From: Rotaria macrura
Taxonomy: Eukaryota; Rotifera; Eurotatoria; Philodinida; Philodinidae
Direction: 5' to 3'
Assembly (NCBI GenBank): GCA_900239685.1
Contig: OENT01000086.1
Location: 62,001 to 126,000, forward strand
Length of the DNA stretch: 64,000 bases
The notes under the pieces are model-generated. The model saw nothing but the letters and a program-made list of their open reading frames with translations, did no database searches and was not told the DNA's origin. The position numbers were made by a program, and so were the translations under genes. Shown here piece after piece: positions 1 to 12,600 of this stretch. Each line of letters opens with the position of its first letter. Position 1 is the stretch's first letter.

Positions 1-2667
1 TTTGACGAAATTAAGGTGAAAATACGAATAGTCGTATAGATTCTTCTGAGTTGTTTCGAATTTATTTCACTATTTTTAACACCCAAACCTATTCTTTGAA
101 GTTTTTGTTTCAGTGTTTTTCATTCGATACTTTTTATCTACTCTCACTAATCTAGACCATGACTACGTGATCTATTAGATGTATGAGCACTGTTTGACGA
201 ATACTTATATAAACCGTCTCATGATGTAGAAATTTATTAGTAACATATTTACATGGATGATATATCGCAGTAACTCTTTCATCAAAATCTAATGTAATTA
301 ATTGCACCATTTAACATCTTTGTATGAAAATTGACATTAACAACTGTAAAGTGCATTTAATACGTTTTAGCATTGAATTGAACCTTTAAATAGAGTAGCA
401 TCGTGTAAACTGGAGAAAAACCAAAAGTACAAAATGAATATGTCTAGAATTAGATAACATCCATTCTCAAATTCCATTTTATATTTTGACATCATAGACT
501 TTTTATCTATATATAGGCAATAAAGTAAATCAAGAGTCGAATTGACGTTTTGACGATCATTATTATAATGAAATTCTAATGTTCTTTTTTATGAAGAAAA
601 TACTTTTCATTCATAAATCCTTTCGAAATTTGATTTTACTTGTCTCAATATTAATATCCATGTACAAGATGATTCACATATAGTTATTAGTTTTCTTTAG
701 TTTGTTGTATTTCTTCAAAACTTCAACGTTTTTTCAAGATTTCGATATAATTTGGTAGAGCATTGATTACTCTATCTCAGAATATATTTCTCATTTAATT
801 TCTTTCGTCTATTAAATAAGAAAGAGAATAAAGATTGTGCGAATAGCACATCGAAAATTTAGTAGTGCGAAAGCATCAAAAATTTCAATAGTGAAATTTA
901 ATTTCTTCTGCCGATTTGAAATTGTTTTCCTTAATACTTTGTGCAACGCTAAGTTAGACGGATCTCTTACACCTGAAATTATTTTTGCAGCAATCAGATT
1001 TGATCTGAATGAAATATGAGTATGTAAAACTTGTACTTAACAATTTTTAGAAATTCCTCAGTTTTCTTATCAACGTACGAAGCAAGTCAAATGAGAACTG
1101 TTTGTTTAGATAAAGAGTAATCAATGGGCTACTAAATCATATAGAAATTAAAAGAAAAATTTTGACGTTTCGTAGAAATACAGCAAACTGAAGAAAACTA
1201 GTAAATATAGGTGAATTATGCTGTACGTACTAGGTACGTGAACTTGAAGTGTAATCCTTTTCCTGCTGACATAAGTTGCTCATTGTATCGTATGTTCAAC
1301 AAAAGATTGCATCAGTAATCATTTTTCTTGCGCTATTTACGCATTTTGTCTAACTTTTCCAACCAATGCTTTCCGTGAGTTCAACAACTTCTATTGACCA
1401 ACCTAATAGAAATACTAATATAATTAATGGCTGATAGAAATAGTAGTAATACTATACAAAAAGACTCTGGGAACTCAGTTCTTGAAGTAATTTAAACAGT
1501 AGTAATTCCAGTCTGCGCACTTCCTTACGATTCACTGATGTTATCAACTGAAATGCATTTAGTTTTTTCAGATAATGACAACTCATTCTCTATCTATTTA
1601 ACTTTTTAACAGAAGTATTCGAACACGTTTCAATGAAACGTAAGAACAAGTTTTTATCTAAAATGATGAGATTGTTTTCATAGAATTGAAAATTATTTCA
1701 TTCAACAATAATAAATTTATCGATGTTACCACGATTGACGGGATTTTACGTTCCCCCATTACAGCATCTAAAATTTCTGATTCAGAGAAGCAAGTTGTCT
1801 CAAAATTTTTATCACATATAGCGATCTTTGGGATCCATTAACAATAAAAATTTTATCAACTTCTCTTCCGTTAGATCAGAAATATTAATCGTTGTAGAAT
1901 TTCGAAAAATGAAATTTTTTTCTGAAAATAACTACATGTCAAACATTTTTCTGATAAACAAGACAACACATAGATAAATCTTATGTGAAAAATCGATTCA
2001 ACTTTTAACAACCTGTTAAAGTTGAGGACATTTCTAATCGAGCTTTACTTCATCAAATCAATTATTTGGAGTTTTCCCGTTACCGAATTGCAACTTGTTT
2101 TTCAAAGGTCCTCATTTGAATTCGAAGGGAAGGATTAGAGGAATAATACGAGATGTGCGTGACGATTGCCGATATCCCGGATAATCGAGAAATCATTCAA
2201 TTCCCAGAAGGAATGCTTCACCTCCTCAACCCCACCAAGCCAACGAGAAATACTTTCAAGAATTGGATTTTATTTTCGATCCAGTTATTTAAAACAGAAG
2301 TGCTTCGTCCGCCTACTTGTTCACGCTTTCATTGAGAGAATTCAAAATATAACTACAAGATGATGTGATTTATTTTCTGTTTCAGCTTATAGATAAAACC
2401 TAGTAGAGAACGCAGTTCTTGATAAAAATAAAATGTTTCCAATTAGTAGTCCTTCATCCATTAGCACTTTTGAAGAGAAAGTGAATAACTATAAGAGCAT
2501 ATTAATCATATTCTTCCTAATCTTAGAAGGGAGCTGCTGTAGACATTGTATTATGGAAGCAGTAATAGGACAATTTCCAGTAGAAATCCTCGATACATCT
2601 CTACTGTCAGAATAGGAAGTTACTAGACATAAAGTGATATCAGTTGCAATAATGGTGAGTCAATATT
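1..2667. other. AT-rich non-coding stretch
   Basis: No gene is recognisable on either strand. Short open frames near 837-1019, 2153-2363 and 2433-2615 have no family motif, no clear splice context and low-complexity composition. They look like chance frames. Confidence 0.5.
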
Positions 2668-2669
2668 TA

Positions 2670-3097
2670 TGTTGGGGGCAAAATTGGGATTCCAATTTTG
2701 ACTGGACGAAATTAGGATTTACTTAGAGATAAATTCCTGATGGTTTACCCTTAGTTAATAATAAACACATGACTGTATCATTATAAATATTTTGTTTAAT
2801 TACGCTCTTGTCTCTAAACTTTCGACCTAATAAATTAATATGCTTTTCCAATTGTTCATAAAAATGCAATATACTATTATCTGTTTGGACGGTTGCTGAA
2901 TTCGATTGGAACATTTTTTAAATTAAATGATACTACTTAAATTTATTCTGCATCCCGACACAAATGCTAGAAACAGAATGATTCTTTTTTTCCAATTCCA
3001 CTTCACTTATAGTGAAGCACGTGGTTGTTTGTATTTATCTCTAGCTAAATCCTAATTTTGTCCAGTCAGAATTGGAATCCCAATTTTGTCCCCAACA
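2670..3097. mobile_element. Small TIR transposon/MITE flanked by TA
   Basis: The left end begins TGTTGGGGGCAAAATTGGGA and the right end is its near-exact reverse complement. The match runs about 60 bp inward (to about 2732 and from about 3030), with a handful of mismatches. Both ends abut TA (2668-2669 and 3098-3099), as expected for Tc1/mariner-type insertion. On the right, however, the TA belongs to a (TA)n run, so the duplication is not decisive. A 63-codon frame on the minus strand lies inside (2723-2914) and resembles no transposase I know. Probably non-autonomous. Confidence 0.7.
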
Positions 3098-3099
3098 TA

Positions 3100-3120
3100 T
3101 ATATATATATATATATGTAT
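3100..3120. repeat. (TA)n microsatellite
   Basis: Alternating T/A run directly beyond the right TIR of the preceding element. It may be insertion-site sequence or have expanded from the TA target. Confidence 0.7.
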
Positions 3121-3242
3121 TGTCTTTTCCATTTCTTCTTGTTGTTTATAATTTTGGGTGAGATGAACTACTTCCAGTAGGAAAGGAGCGATTTCTCCAA
3201 CACTTTGTCTATCGACTACTACTGATAGTGATTCGATTATTT

Positions 3243-3720
3243 AACAACAGAACAGCATCACACTGTAGGTGGGGATTTCGGCGTGGATGTGGACGTTTAC
3301 AAGACCTATTCTCACGCATCTATCAACACCCGCTGGTTCATACTCATCAACCACGCATTTACACCAATTCACAGGCATCCTACTCTGAAAAACTTGTCAA
3401 CAGCAGTTTCGAGAATGGAACGTTGATTGATTGCCCAACCCTCTGTTCTAGTAAGAATTATGGAAGAACAGACATTTAGATCGTTCCATCATGTTGGCAT
3501 ACGGGCATGTATTGCTACGAGGGTGCGCACGATGGGGGCTACAAGTTATTAAATAGAAATTTTAGTGACAACAGAACATGCTTGCATGCCATGCATTTGG
3601 TTTAACACCGATGGAAATTCTCAACAGGCTGCCTGTATCAGCATCAGATATGAGCACATGTATAAATGTGATTTGCTAAAAGAAAATGATGACATTGGTA
3701 TTTCAAATTTGATTATTTAA
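3243..3720 (+). pseudogene. Degenerate coding stretch, possible PAN/apple-like segment
   Basis: A single plus-strand frame from about 3243 to the TAA at 3718-3720 reads like protein but is broken by TGA near 3424 and TAA near 3552. The base composition is less AT-rich than the surroundings. The last third carries a cysteine pattern (ACMPC, then AAC, then YKCDLL) that loosely resembles a PAN/apple module. The middle contains TRWFILINHAFTP, which I cannot place. A minus-strand frame covering 3240-3400 is also open, so the strand is not certain. It could be a pseudogene or exons of a gene with introns I cannot place. The family call is weak. Confidence 0.3.
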
Positions 3721-4077
3721 TTACTATAAAATAGTTTACATGTGTGATTTTCAAATCTATGTTCATGCCAGCTAGATGAATTGTGAAATATATCAAAACT
3801 TCTAGTCAGTGATGGAAAATGTTTTGTACGAAATAGATGCATTGTCGTTTTTGGTAATACGTAGGAAATATTCACAATATACACATTTTGATATTTGACT
3901 AAGCTATCAATTGAGGAATAGTTATTAGTGCTTTATTTTAGCATTGGAAGATTTATTATAATGATATGTAATAATCAGAAACGCTTATTTTCAATCACAA
4001 CTAAAACTAGTACTCTTCTTTTATTTCAAAATTGATATAAATATTGTTCATAGTTCACGATCATCAGCATCATCATT
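3721..4077. other. Non-coding, downstream of the His-rich gene
   Basis: AT-rich sequence with no recognised feature. It includes the probable 3' untranslated region of the minus-strand histidine-rich gene. Confidence 0.4.
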
Positions 4078-4928
4078 CTATTCAAAGTATTGCTCATGCC
4101 CACCCCGTCTGTGAAAATGTCTCCAATTGTGTCTGTGAAATGATCCGTGTCTGCGGTCTCCGTTTCTTATCTTGTTACCGAAAGATTCTCCTTCATCATC
4201 TTGATGTCTATGTTGACTTCGTCGATGGCTTGTTCTTCTATGTTGGTGATGCTGAGCTCCATGATGATGGTAATTTTTACGAGAATGCTTGCAACCGCAA
4301 TGATGATGCTCTCGATGTTTGTGTTCTTGGATATCTTTGTGGTTCTTTTCATGTTTCCTATTTTGGTCGTTTGGCGACAAAGATTCATCGGAGTCGTGCG
4401 AATTTTCATTATTTTCTCTATGTAATCGTTTTCTCTTATTTATTACAGTATTATTATTCATTATACTATTTGAAATAGTATCTCGATTATTTGTGTTGAT
4501 TTCGTTGAAAGTGTGATGATTCTTGTTTTCATTTTTATCAACATCAACATTTTTGTTAACTTCATTTGTTTCTAGAGTACTTTCACGTTGTTGTTCTTGA
4601 CCATTTGATACTAGAAAAAGAGAACAGTATAGCTATATAGAGAGATAAGATGTTATAACTCTCGTAACAGAAAAAACAATGAGAATCGGAACACAGCTAT
4701 TCATCTTTTATAATATGTTCAATTCAATGTGAATAAATTCACAAATATGCTCATTTTGTTTTTTAACAACAGTAGAGCATTCAAAGTAAAAAAACAATTT
4801 ACCAACAGGAAAATATCGTGAAAAAATAATAACTGTGTTTTTTTTATTTCCTTCATACCTGTTACTAATACTAACATCCATAACATTAAAAATAGTAAAA
4901 AGCAAATTGAAGACGAAAGAGGCTGCAT
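4078..4928 (-). CDS. Secreted histidine-rich protein (two exons)
   Basis: I assemble this 200-residue protein from two exons. Exon 1 (4928-4859) starts at an ATG and encodes a typical signal peptide, MQPLSSSICFLLFLMLWMLV plus LVT. It stops at a canonical donor (ACAG|GTATGA). Exon 2 (4610-4078) follows acceptor TTTTTCTAG after a 248 bp intron, and the reading phases (1+2) join exactly, making a valine codon. The mature part is very polar: an Asn/Glu/Lys-rich N-terminal half, then a basic C-terminal half with clusters such as HHHCGCKH, HHHGAQHHQH and HRHNWRHFHRRGGH, 27 His in all. There are no other cysteines after the signal peptide. I know no family for it. Extracellular metal (Zn, Cu, Ni) binding is a reasonable inference from composition alone. 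The exon structure is well supported; the function is not. Confidence 0.75.
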
Positions 4929-5756
4929 GCTAATCAATTTGTATAGATGTATCTGAAAAAATGATTTTTTGCAATTCTATTAATGCGATCAACCTTACGT
5001 GATGTGGAATATCTTGTTCTTTTTCTTGTTACGTAATAAAAGTTTAGAGATCAATGAAATTTAAGAAGATAAAGAAAAAAGGTTGTCGGCAATGGCATTT
5101 CATTTGTTCCTTCACGATACAAAGGCATATCAAGATTGGACTTATATTGTCATAGTTATCTGAACTTCTCGAAAAGAATCGAAGGACTTATGACTGAAGA
5201 ATTTCTGTCCCAAGTAAAAGTTGACTAATGTGTGAATGATACGTATACTTTTGGTGTTAATGCAAACATAAAACGTACACCGAACTATGATGATAGTGAG
5301 AAGTCACTTTAAGCATGCGGTAGACGCATCAAGCGTTGCATGATTGATTAATAAGAAGTCGAAAGCGATACATCTAGCATATAGGTTCTTGTAAACAATC
5401 TTCAAATAGCAAAAAATTATTGAACAATAACTATACACCACAATAGTACATCGGTTTTTTTGGGAGTGATATACATATTTTCTGAGAAAAATATAAGTTT
5501 AAGTTTGAAGTGAATATTTGTCCGTTCCCCATCCTCATCACACCCTGCAAAGTCTCGATGTCAGATAATCACTACCAATAGGATCAATAAATATTCTTCT
5601 TGATAATGCTTATTATAAAGAGAAGTCACTAATATGTTTACAACGATGTAAAACTTATAACTATAAAAGAATATTATTCCACAGTTCAAAGATTAACTAG
5701 CAAACGACCACAACTCACAATATTAATACACCGGATGTGGCAAAAGTTTTGCAAGA
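4929..5756. other. Intergenic, promoter side of the His-rich gene
   Basis: AT-rich with no open frame or repeat I can name. The promoter of the minus-strand histidine-rich gene should lie in the first few hundred bases. No distinct element is visible. Confidence 0.35.
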
Positions 5757-6634
5757 TTTGGTGTTTTTCATGTATCTCATTTAAGAAAAAAAGATAAAAT
5801 CTCGACTTTCCTGTTGGTAGATGTGCTATTCAATTTTCTACAAAATGTGGGTGCTCACCTTTATTTAAAATAATAGAACTAAAAGTTTTTACGGGTCAAA
5901 TAGTGTACTTGTTTGAATTGCAACTATATCGCACACGTTTTTTTAATAAATAATTCTTTTTGTAGGGACGAATACTTTGCTTTTAGAAATAACAGACTGT
6001 CAAATAATTCTTCGACGTTCTGGTTTAAGTACTTGCATATTTACTATGGATTCTTTCCATTAGATAGAATTGTCTACGAACGAATATTTTGAAAATCGCA
6101 AATTTTCTCTCTCAATGACCTCTTTCCAGAAAAGAACTCTTCAAATAGAGATATATTACCAAACCGAGTTTACTTTTACAGTATTTTAAAGAAAAAAGAA
6201 CTTCTCTTTATACTGGACGCTCTAAAACCATTTGACAGAACGATTTCATTGGAAAAACATTTGAACATTGCTAGGCACCGTGTTTTTACATTAACAAATC
6301 GAACAGACGACTTTTATTCGACCCAACAAAATTTTAATCGAAAGCAAATAAATTATTCTGAAAGAGTCTTGATATATAATCGTATTGGTTAGTATTTGTT
6401 TCTTAAGCACTTGTTTTTAACAGTAGAACTTTAGAAAAATTAGGGTAAAAAACACGAGGGATATTCTTGCAATTCATATAAGTACACTATTTGACCCGTA
6501 AAAACTTTTAGTTCTATTATTTTAAATAAAGGCGAATACCCGCATTTTGTGGAAAATTGAATAGCACATCTTCCAACAGGAGAGTCAAGATTTGATCTTC
6601 TTTTTCTGAAATGAGATACATGAAAACACCAAAT
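5757..6634. mobile_element. Element with long (~165 bp) terminal inverted repeats
   Basis: The arms 5757-5924 and 6467-6634 are reverse complements of each other with scattered mismatches. Both contain GTAAAAACTTTTAGTTCTAT in one orientation or the other, and both begin TTTGGTGTTTT from the outside. They enclose about 540 bp with no recognised coding sequence. I could not find a matching target duplication. A non-autonomous DNA transposon is the simplest reading. An inverted duplication without transposition is the alternative. Confidence 0.6.
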
Positions 6635-6868
6635 GCATCATTGTTTCTAGCTCATTTGCTATTTCCTAACGTTGATCTATAGATAGATATTAAATTCGAA
6701 CACCCAGTGAGACAAAAATATTAAGAATGAGGGAAAGAGTGGCATCAAAGGCAGAAATATGTGTTCATTAGAATAGGCAGACGAAAACGACCAAAACAAT
6801 GAAGTCTACACACTACAAATAAATCAGAATGAAGACAATAGATTTGGTGATATACTGTACTATCACCC

Positions 6869-7289
6869 CTACTTCCATAGTAACAACCGTAACAGTGAAT
6901 TTTGAACGTAGATCATTGGTGTCGATTCCAGCAGAGGACGATTCTCTTTGTTCGCCAGGCAATACTCAGAACCGTCATATTTTGTGCCCGATATTTTGAG
7001 AAATTGCTGACATTCCTCTACGTTCTGTCGCTGTTGAACAGTTGCAATGGTTATATATTAGAGTTGAGGAGAAATGCGTGAGGATTTGTGTGTACAAAAG
7101 AAATAGCTACATACCACTTGTCGAACAAATGTAAAGATGAAAACATATATTGTCGATGGGTGCTACATCTGCGGCAGTTCTGAAATAGATCTCTACCCCA
7201 ACGATCACATCTTGAGTGATCTCGCATAAGCGAATGTTATAATCAGATTTACACATCATCACAATATGTTTTAAATCAATCGTTATCAT
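6869..7289 (-). CDS. Possible small two-exon gene, CUB-like cysteine pattern
   Basis: Exon A (7289-7115) starts at an ATG and reads through CKSDYNIRLCEITQDVIVGV to a strong donor (AGTG|GTATGT). Exon B continues the coding-like sequence CQQFLKISGTKYDGSEYCLA and ends at TAG (6869-6871). With the acceptor ...GAACGTAG at 7018 the phases match and give 107 residues and a 97 bp intron. The better-looking acceptor ...TTCAACAG (exon from 7030) also opens the frame but breaks the phase. The C-x4-L-x-I spacing followed by YC recalls the second half of a CUB domain, but this is weak. No signal peptide is visible, so a 5' exon may be missing or this may be a fragment. Confidence 0.35.
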
Positions 7290-9661
7290 GAAATTTCAAT
7301 ATTCGTTATTAAAACACAATGAGAAGAAGCACTATTGTGCTGATTATTAGAATCGATTTCGTTTTAGTTGATTCAACATATATGAAAAGCATGTATTTTA
7401 CTTATTTTTTCATACATGACAACAACTGCAGGCTAAGCTTTATTAGTTCGAATCAACTGCCATTGTGTTTTTTTCCAATAATTAATAATTCATCAAAATA
7501 AAAAACAAGCACAGTAGCGAAAGAACATCTTTTACCTGTCATTTTGGATGAAACTGAGTCAAAAATCGATGGAAAGTGTGCGATTACAACTTATTTTGCC
7601 AATCAAAATGTAATCAATATTAGTCTGACTAACATGTGAACCTTTTTTTATCGATAAAATGCAAAAACTTTCATTCTGACGGTTTCACTTCACATAGAGT
7701 ATCGAAGGGTTTAGTGAAAAAAACATTTGCACGTTTCTCAAGATAGATATCGTAGTTGATAACGATGATTTAGAATAATAATTAGAACCGATTCGAGATT
7801 TGAGCTGACACAGAAAAAAATATTGTTTCGATTCTTGGCCTCGTTGTCAAGATAAGTGAAAAACACTGGTTGTGATAACAAGAATTAATACATGAATCGA
7901 TGTATATTTTCAAATTCTGAACTCAAACCAGCACTGAACTTCTCACAACATTGGAGATGAACGTTGACGCTCGCATGATGTATTACCATTCATTACTTGG
8001 ATTTATTTTCTCGTTCTACTTTTTTATTGATAGACGAAGAATAGAATATGACTCATCTCAACAACAGATCCATTTCTTTCATCAACGTAGGATCTGTTAC
8101 CATTGAGTGAAAAGTTTTTCTGAATACCTTCTCTGAAGTGTATCACATAGATAAATAGTGTACACATTAGTAGAAATATTTCAAGGTCATACTGAACTCA
8201 ATTGACGATGCTAGCCTTTTCGAAATATCAAACCAAAATGATTCCGCTTTTTCAGTAAATTGCTTCAAAATATCAAAGTAGTTCGTTAAAACTGCATCGG
8301 AAATAAAAAAATGGGCAAGTTCATCAGAGTCACTTTGTTTTCCTATTTAACTATAACTTATTAATTCATAGAAAAAAAAAACAATACTTTGTACGACACT
8401 ATAGAAAGTTCTTTTTAACAGATAAACAAAAATCCACACTAAAATTCTTGATTTAAACTACGGAGAAACGAAGATAGTTATTCAATCACAAATAATATAT
8501 GTTCCATTTTCATCCGTCATGATCTCTAGTTTATTTGATTACTGAAAAACTATGTCAAGATGATTTTATTACTGAGTACGGACACAAACACTAAACGCTA
8601 CATGTGTTTGTATACGTTTTGCTTTCTAGATTGTTTTTCAATGAACTATTGATTTATAGCGAGAAGAGAAATGAAGTGATCATCGGAACATTATATCTTT
8701 TGATTCGATCTGATCGAGAACGAGCAAACAGGAGACGATGACAACAACTGACGATCTGATATTCTTGAATTTCAATTATAAGCAATCATAATTCGCAAGA
8801 AATAACAAGAAAAACTCTAAATACTATATTCAAATCGCACTGTCAAAATATGTTGTAGAGGAATGTGCTGCAGATATGTTAGACGGAACACATCTTCATA
8901 GGTATCTTGCATATATTGTTCATAATATCACGGGATATGTTTTCTCATGACATGTTCTATTTTACTGTTTAAATATTAAAAAATCCGATCGATAATACTT
9001 TTCTAAGTTAGCATTGACTATAAAAAATATCTTTCCCTTGAAAAATATCTGATTTATTCTTATTTACTTCACGTCTTTCTTTAATCTTTGAATGCATATT
9101 TTTGTTTGAATACACTGTTGTCTTTCTTCAAGAGCGGAAATTCGCTCTTAAAATCACAGACCTTTAGAATTCCTATGACTAACATATTCTATACAACACT
9201 GTGTAGAAAATCGTTGTCATGTTTTCTATCTTGTCTTCGTCTTTTGTCTACAAATTTCTTTTTATCCTTCTTCTCTTTATCATTCGTTGTATTATTACGA
9301 AGAGTTATGCTAGCAGAAGAGTGCAAGACGCAGTTATAGGAAAATAGAAAAAAAAAGAATAATATTCTTCGTGATTCAAATAAGTGAGTTGCACTTAATT
9401 CTTATTTTCTTGAAGATATCAAGGAAACATGGCGAGACATGTTCCGAGTTTTGTAAACATGCATCAGAGAGCAGGAAAAGAAAATTATTGCTAGTTATTT
9501 TCTTTCCATCCATCTGTCAGAAGAAGAAAAAAGGAGTGCATGTCGTCCGCTTCTAAAATCTTGCTACATTATGTAGCAGAAAGAAACGAACGCAAATAAT
9601 AGAACATCTCCGATCTAACGGCACAAGGAAAGAAGAAAAATTGTGAAGCATTTTTACTAAA
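7290..9661. other. Intergenic, upstream of the rhomboid gene
   Basis: AT-rich. Open frames near 7319-7501, 9088-9339 and 9371-9556 carry no motif and look like chance. The sequence just before 9662 is purine-rich (AAAGAAGAAAAATTGTGAAGC) and is probably 5' untranslated region. No repeat or RNA gene was recognised. Confidence 0.35.
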
Positions 9662-12600
9662 ATGAATGATAATCATGATACCGTTGGATTGGAAATGGAA
9701 GAACCTTTGTCAGTTCGAGTTGAGAAATCAGATAATCCTAAATATAGTACAATTAGTCCGTCGTATCGACGCATATTCACACTTGATGATGCACCAAATC
9801 AAAGACATTATCGTCCTGTGTTCATAATTGCTATGAGTATTATACATATTGCCATTCATTGTTTACTTCATATGAATACTATGAAAAATAGACAATATTT
9901 TGAGTTCTATTTCTTTGATCTACTCGGCTTTTATGTACCATGTATGCGACCAACATCTGAGGACATTCGAATTCAGATTGTCAATTGCGACCCGCCATTA
10001 AACAATACAACATGTTCGTATGATGAAGTACTTAAAAATACATGCTTCTCTTTCATGTATCCACATCAACTCTGGCGAATGTTCACTGTTAATCTACTCC
10101 ATATGAATTCGTTACATCTGCTAAGCAATATTATGGCACAACTCATTCCAGGTATTCCACTAGAGCATAAATACGGTTCAGCCTTTGTGATTGTCCTTTA
10201 TTGGCTTTCTGGTCTGGGAGCTTGTGCCATGCTAACACTCAGAGATAGAACAAAACGTAAGTAGGATGCTTGACATAATATAGTTCATTAGAATTTTGTT
10301 TTTCTACAATGGATACTGACAAAAGTATTCAAGGGGAAATCTTCACTTTATGCGCAAAATGTCATTTAAAGAGTGAATGAAAATTCTGAAAAGTTCATCT
10401 AGTTTTTATTAGACACGCATAGAGCCTTGATGAGAGCATTGAATCACAAAAGTAGAAGACACTCAGAGGTATTCCAGCAAAATCTTCAGAAGTTCACTAT
10501 CGACTTTGAAATCGAGAAGTTGTTCAGAAAACTTTTATGATCGAATAAGAAATATGAAACCATGTATTGAAAAAGATTTCGACAGATTTTATTTTCATTA
10601 AACTGGAAAACGAATCTCACAGCACATTTATTCATCTTGGCATTAATGTAATAAGTTTAATTAAACCATGAAACTATAAAATTATTCCGAGAGTTTCATG
10701 CAACGTAGAAAATGTTTTCTACATTATATAGAACTTAAAATAAGTTTGGCACGATTTTCGAAGATTTTCGTTGGAAATCTACAAAACTTTTAAATTCAAT
10801 AACCTCACATACGATATCAACTTTACTTTCAATTTATCATTGAATTGTGTAAGAACACCCAAATATCATTTTGATAATTAGTTTATAGTAGCAAGGTATT
10901 TCTCGTTCCTTGCAACTATTGTATAGGTGTAACTCTCCCTCATATAATAGAAGACCTGGATCTTCTGAAAGAAATCATGTTGCTTTTTTTAAAATTTTTT
11001 TTCTTTGAATTATTACAATATACTGAAAAAAACATTTTTTGAAGAAAAAAAGGGGTTCATATTTGCTATATGTAATCAGCAACAACAATGAGAATGAAGC
11101 AGTAGGGTTTGAATCAGTTTTTTGAAAAAGTAAAATTTAATTGCATTTTATTTCTTGTTCTTATTTGCTTTTGTATTTTTACTTTGTACTTGAAATATAA
11201 TCATGATGAAATGATTTAAGTAAAATTTTGTAAAAACTCTAGTGGCGGTAAGGCCACTTTCCATTCCTTGATTTTCTTCAAAAATCCGATTTGGTTTGAA
11301 TCAGTATTAAATTTTGAGCATAGGGTACAATGTTATTTTTTATCAAGAAGAAAAAACATTTTTGGAGTCTGTCTCGGGGACCACAAACAACAATTTTTGT
11401 GAAAAAAAAACTTTTTGAGCGTTATTCTAATCAAATAGGTTTTTTTGAGAAAACATTAGAGAATGAAAAATTTCCTTGCTATCAATGGTCCTTTATTTGA
11501 CTCTTCATGCGGGTGAAATCATAAAACAAGAGCAGTCTAAGACGTTCGTGCGCTAAAACATAATAGAAGAACCGGCGTCTTTCATTGACCAAGGGGGGGG
11601 GGGGGCGATCAATGCATTCGTTTCATGCACATGTGAAGAGCCACTGAATAATTATGAAGGAGAATGTAACTCGAATAGATTTCAAAAAATAACTTACACA
11701 TTAGATTGAATCTCTCTCCAACTTCTAGAAAATATAATTTTTTTATCATCATTATCATGAAAATTTAATGGTGGAGTAGGATGTATCTTTGTGATGAAAA
11801 GAATTAAGGTAGAATATTAGTTATCTCGTACAATTATCTTAGATTTTGTTTAATAACATCTAATGACTATTACCAGACGTATATAGGACAATTGAGAGAA
11901 AAACATTTCCAGGTCGTAACAGTATTCAACATCGATCAATATCCACTTAAATTGACTATTGAAAAGGACAAGTGGCGCTTTCTAAGGTTCTCTCCTTTCC
12001 TATTCAGACCTATTCTCTTTGATTATGTTTTCTCTTGGTGTTTATATTTGTTTCTTGTGACTGCCAATATTTTCTTCATTTCCTGTTTCTCTCGTTCATT
12101 ATAAGTAATTTTTAGTGTTACAAAAGAATAGAAGAAAAAAAACGAAAACAATGTTGAATTAGGTTTATAAAATGTCTCCATTGATATTGTTCTCTATTAG
12201 TACCACTGATGAGTTCATGTAAAAATAGTATCATACGCATCATCGTATACTTTAGAACCGTGTAAACATGCGATGATTTGTTATTGATATTTCATACAAT
12301 ACATGTTAGATCATGTATGACTCTCAATCTTGTAAACACTTGAGTTCAGTTTGTAACAGAAACTTCAAGTGTTGTATGGATTCACTCGCAGACTGATTAG
12401 AACTGTGCTAAATCATTGCCTACCAATGTCGAAAGTTTCTTTTATCTTTTATCACAAAAACTATAAACATGCAGGAGATTTTTCATTAACATGAAAAACG
12501 AACAGATATGAGTGTTTTTCTCAACTGCGGTTGACGACACTTAACAGTGAGCTGATTCTACCTACTAGTCAAGTTTCATGAACTGCGAAATCTAATTGAA

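Noticed and set aside
4044-4516. Plus-strand open frames across the histidine-rich gene
   Set aside because: They are complements of the His/Gln/Asp codons. The minus strand alone has signal peptide, splice sites and matching phase.
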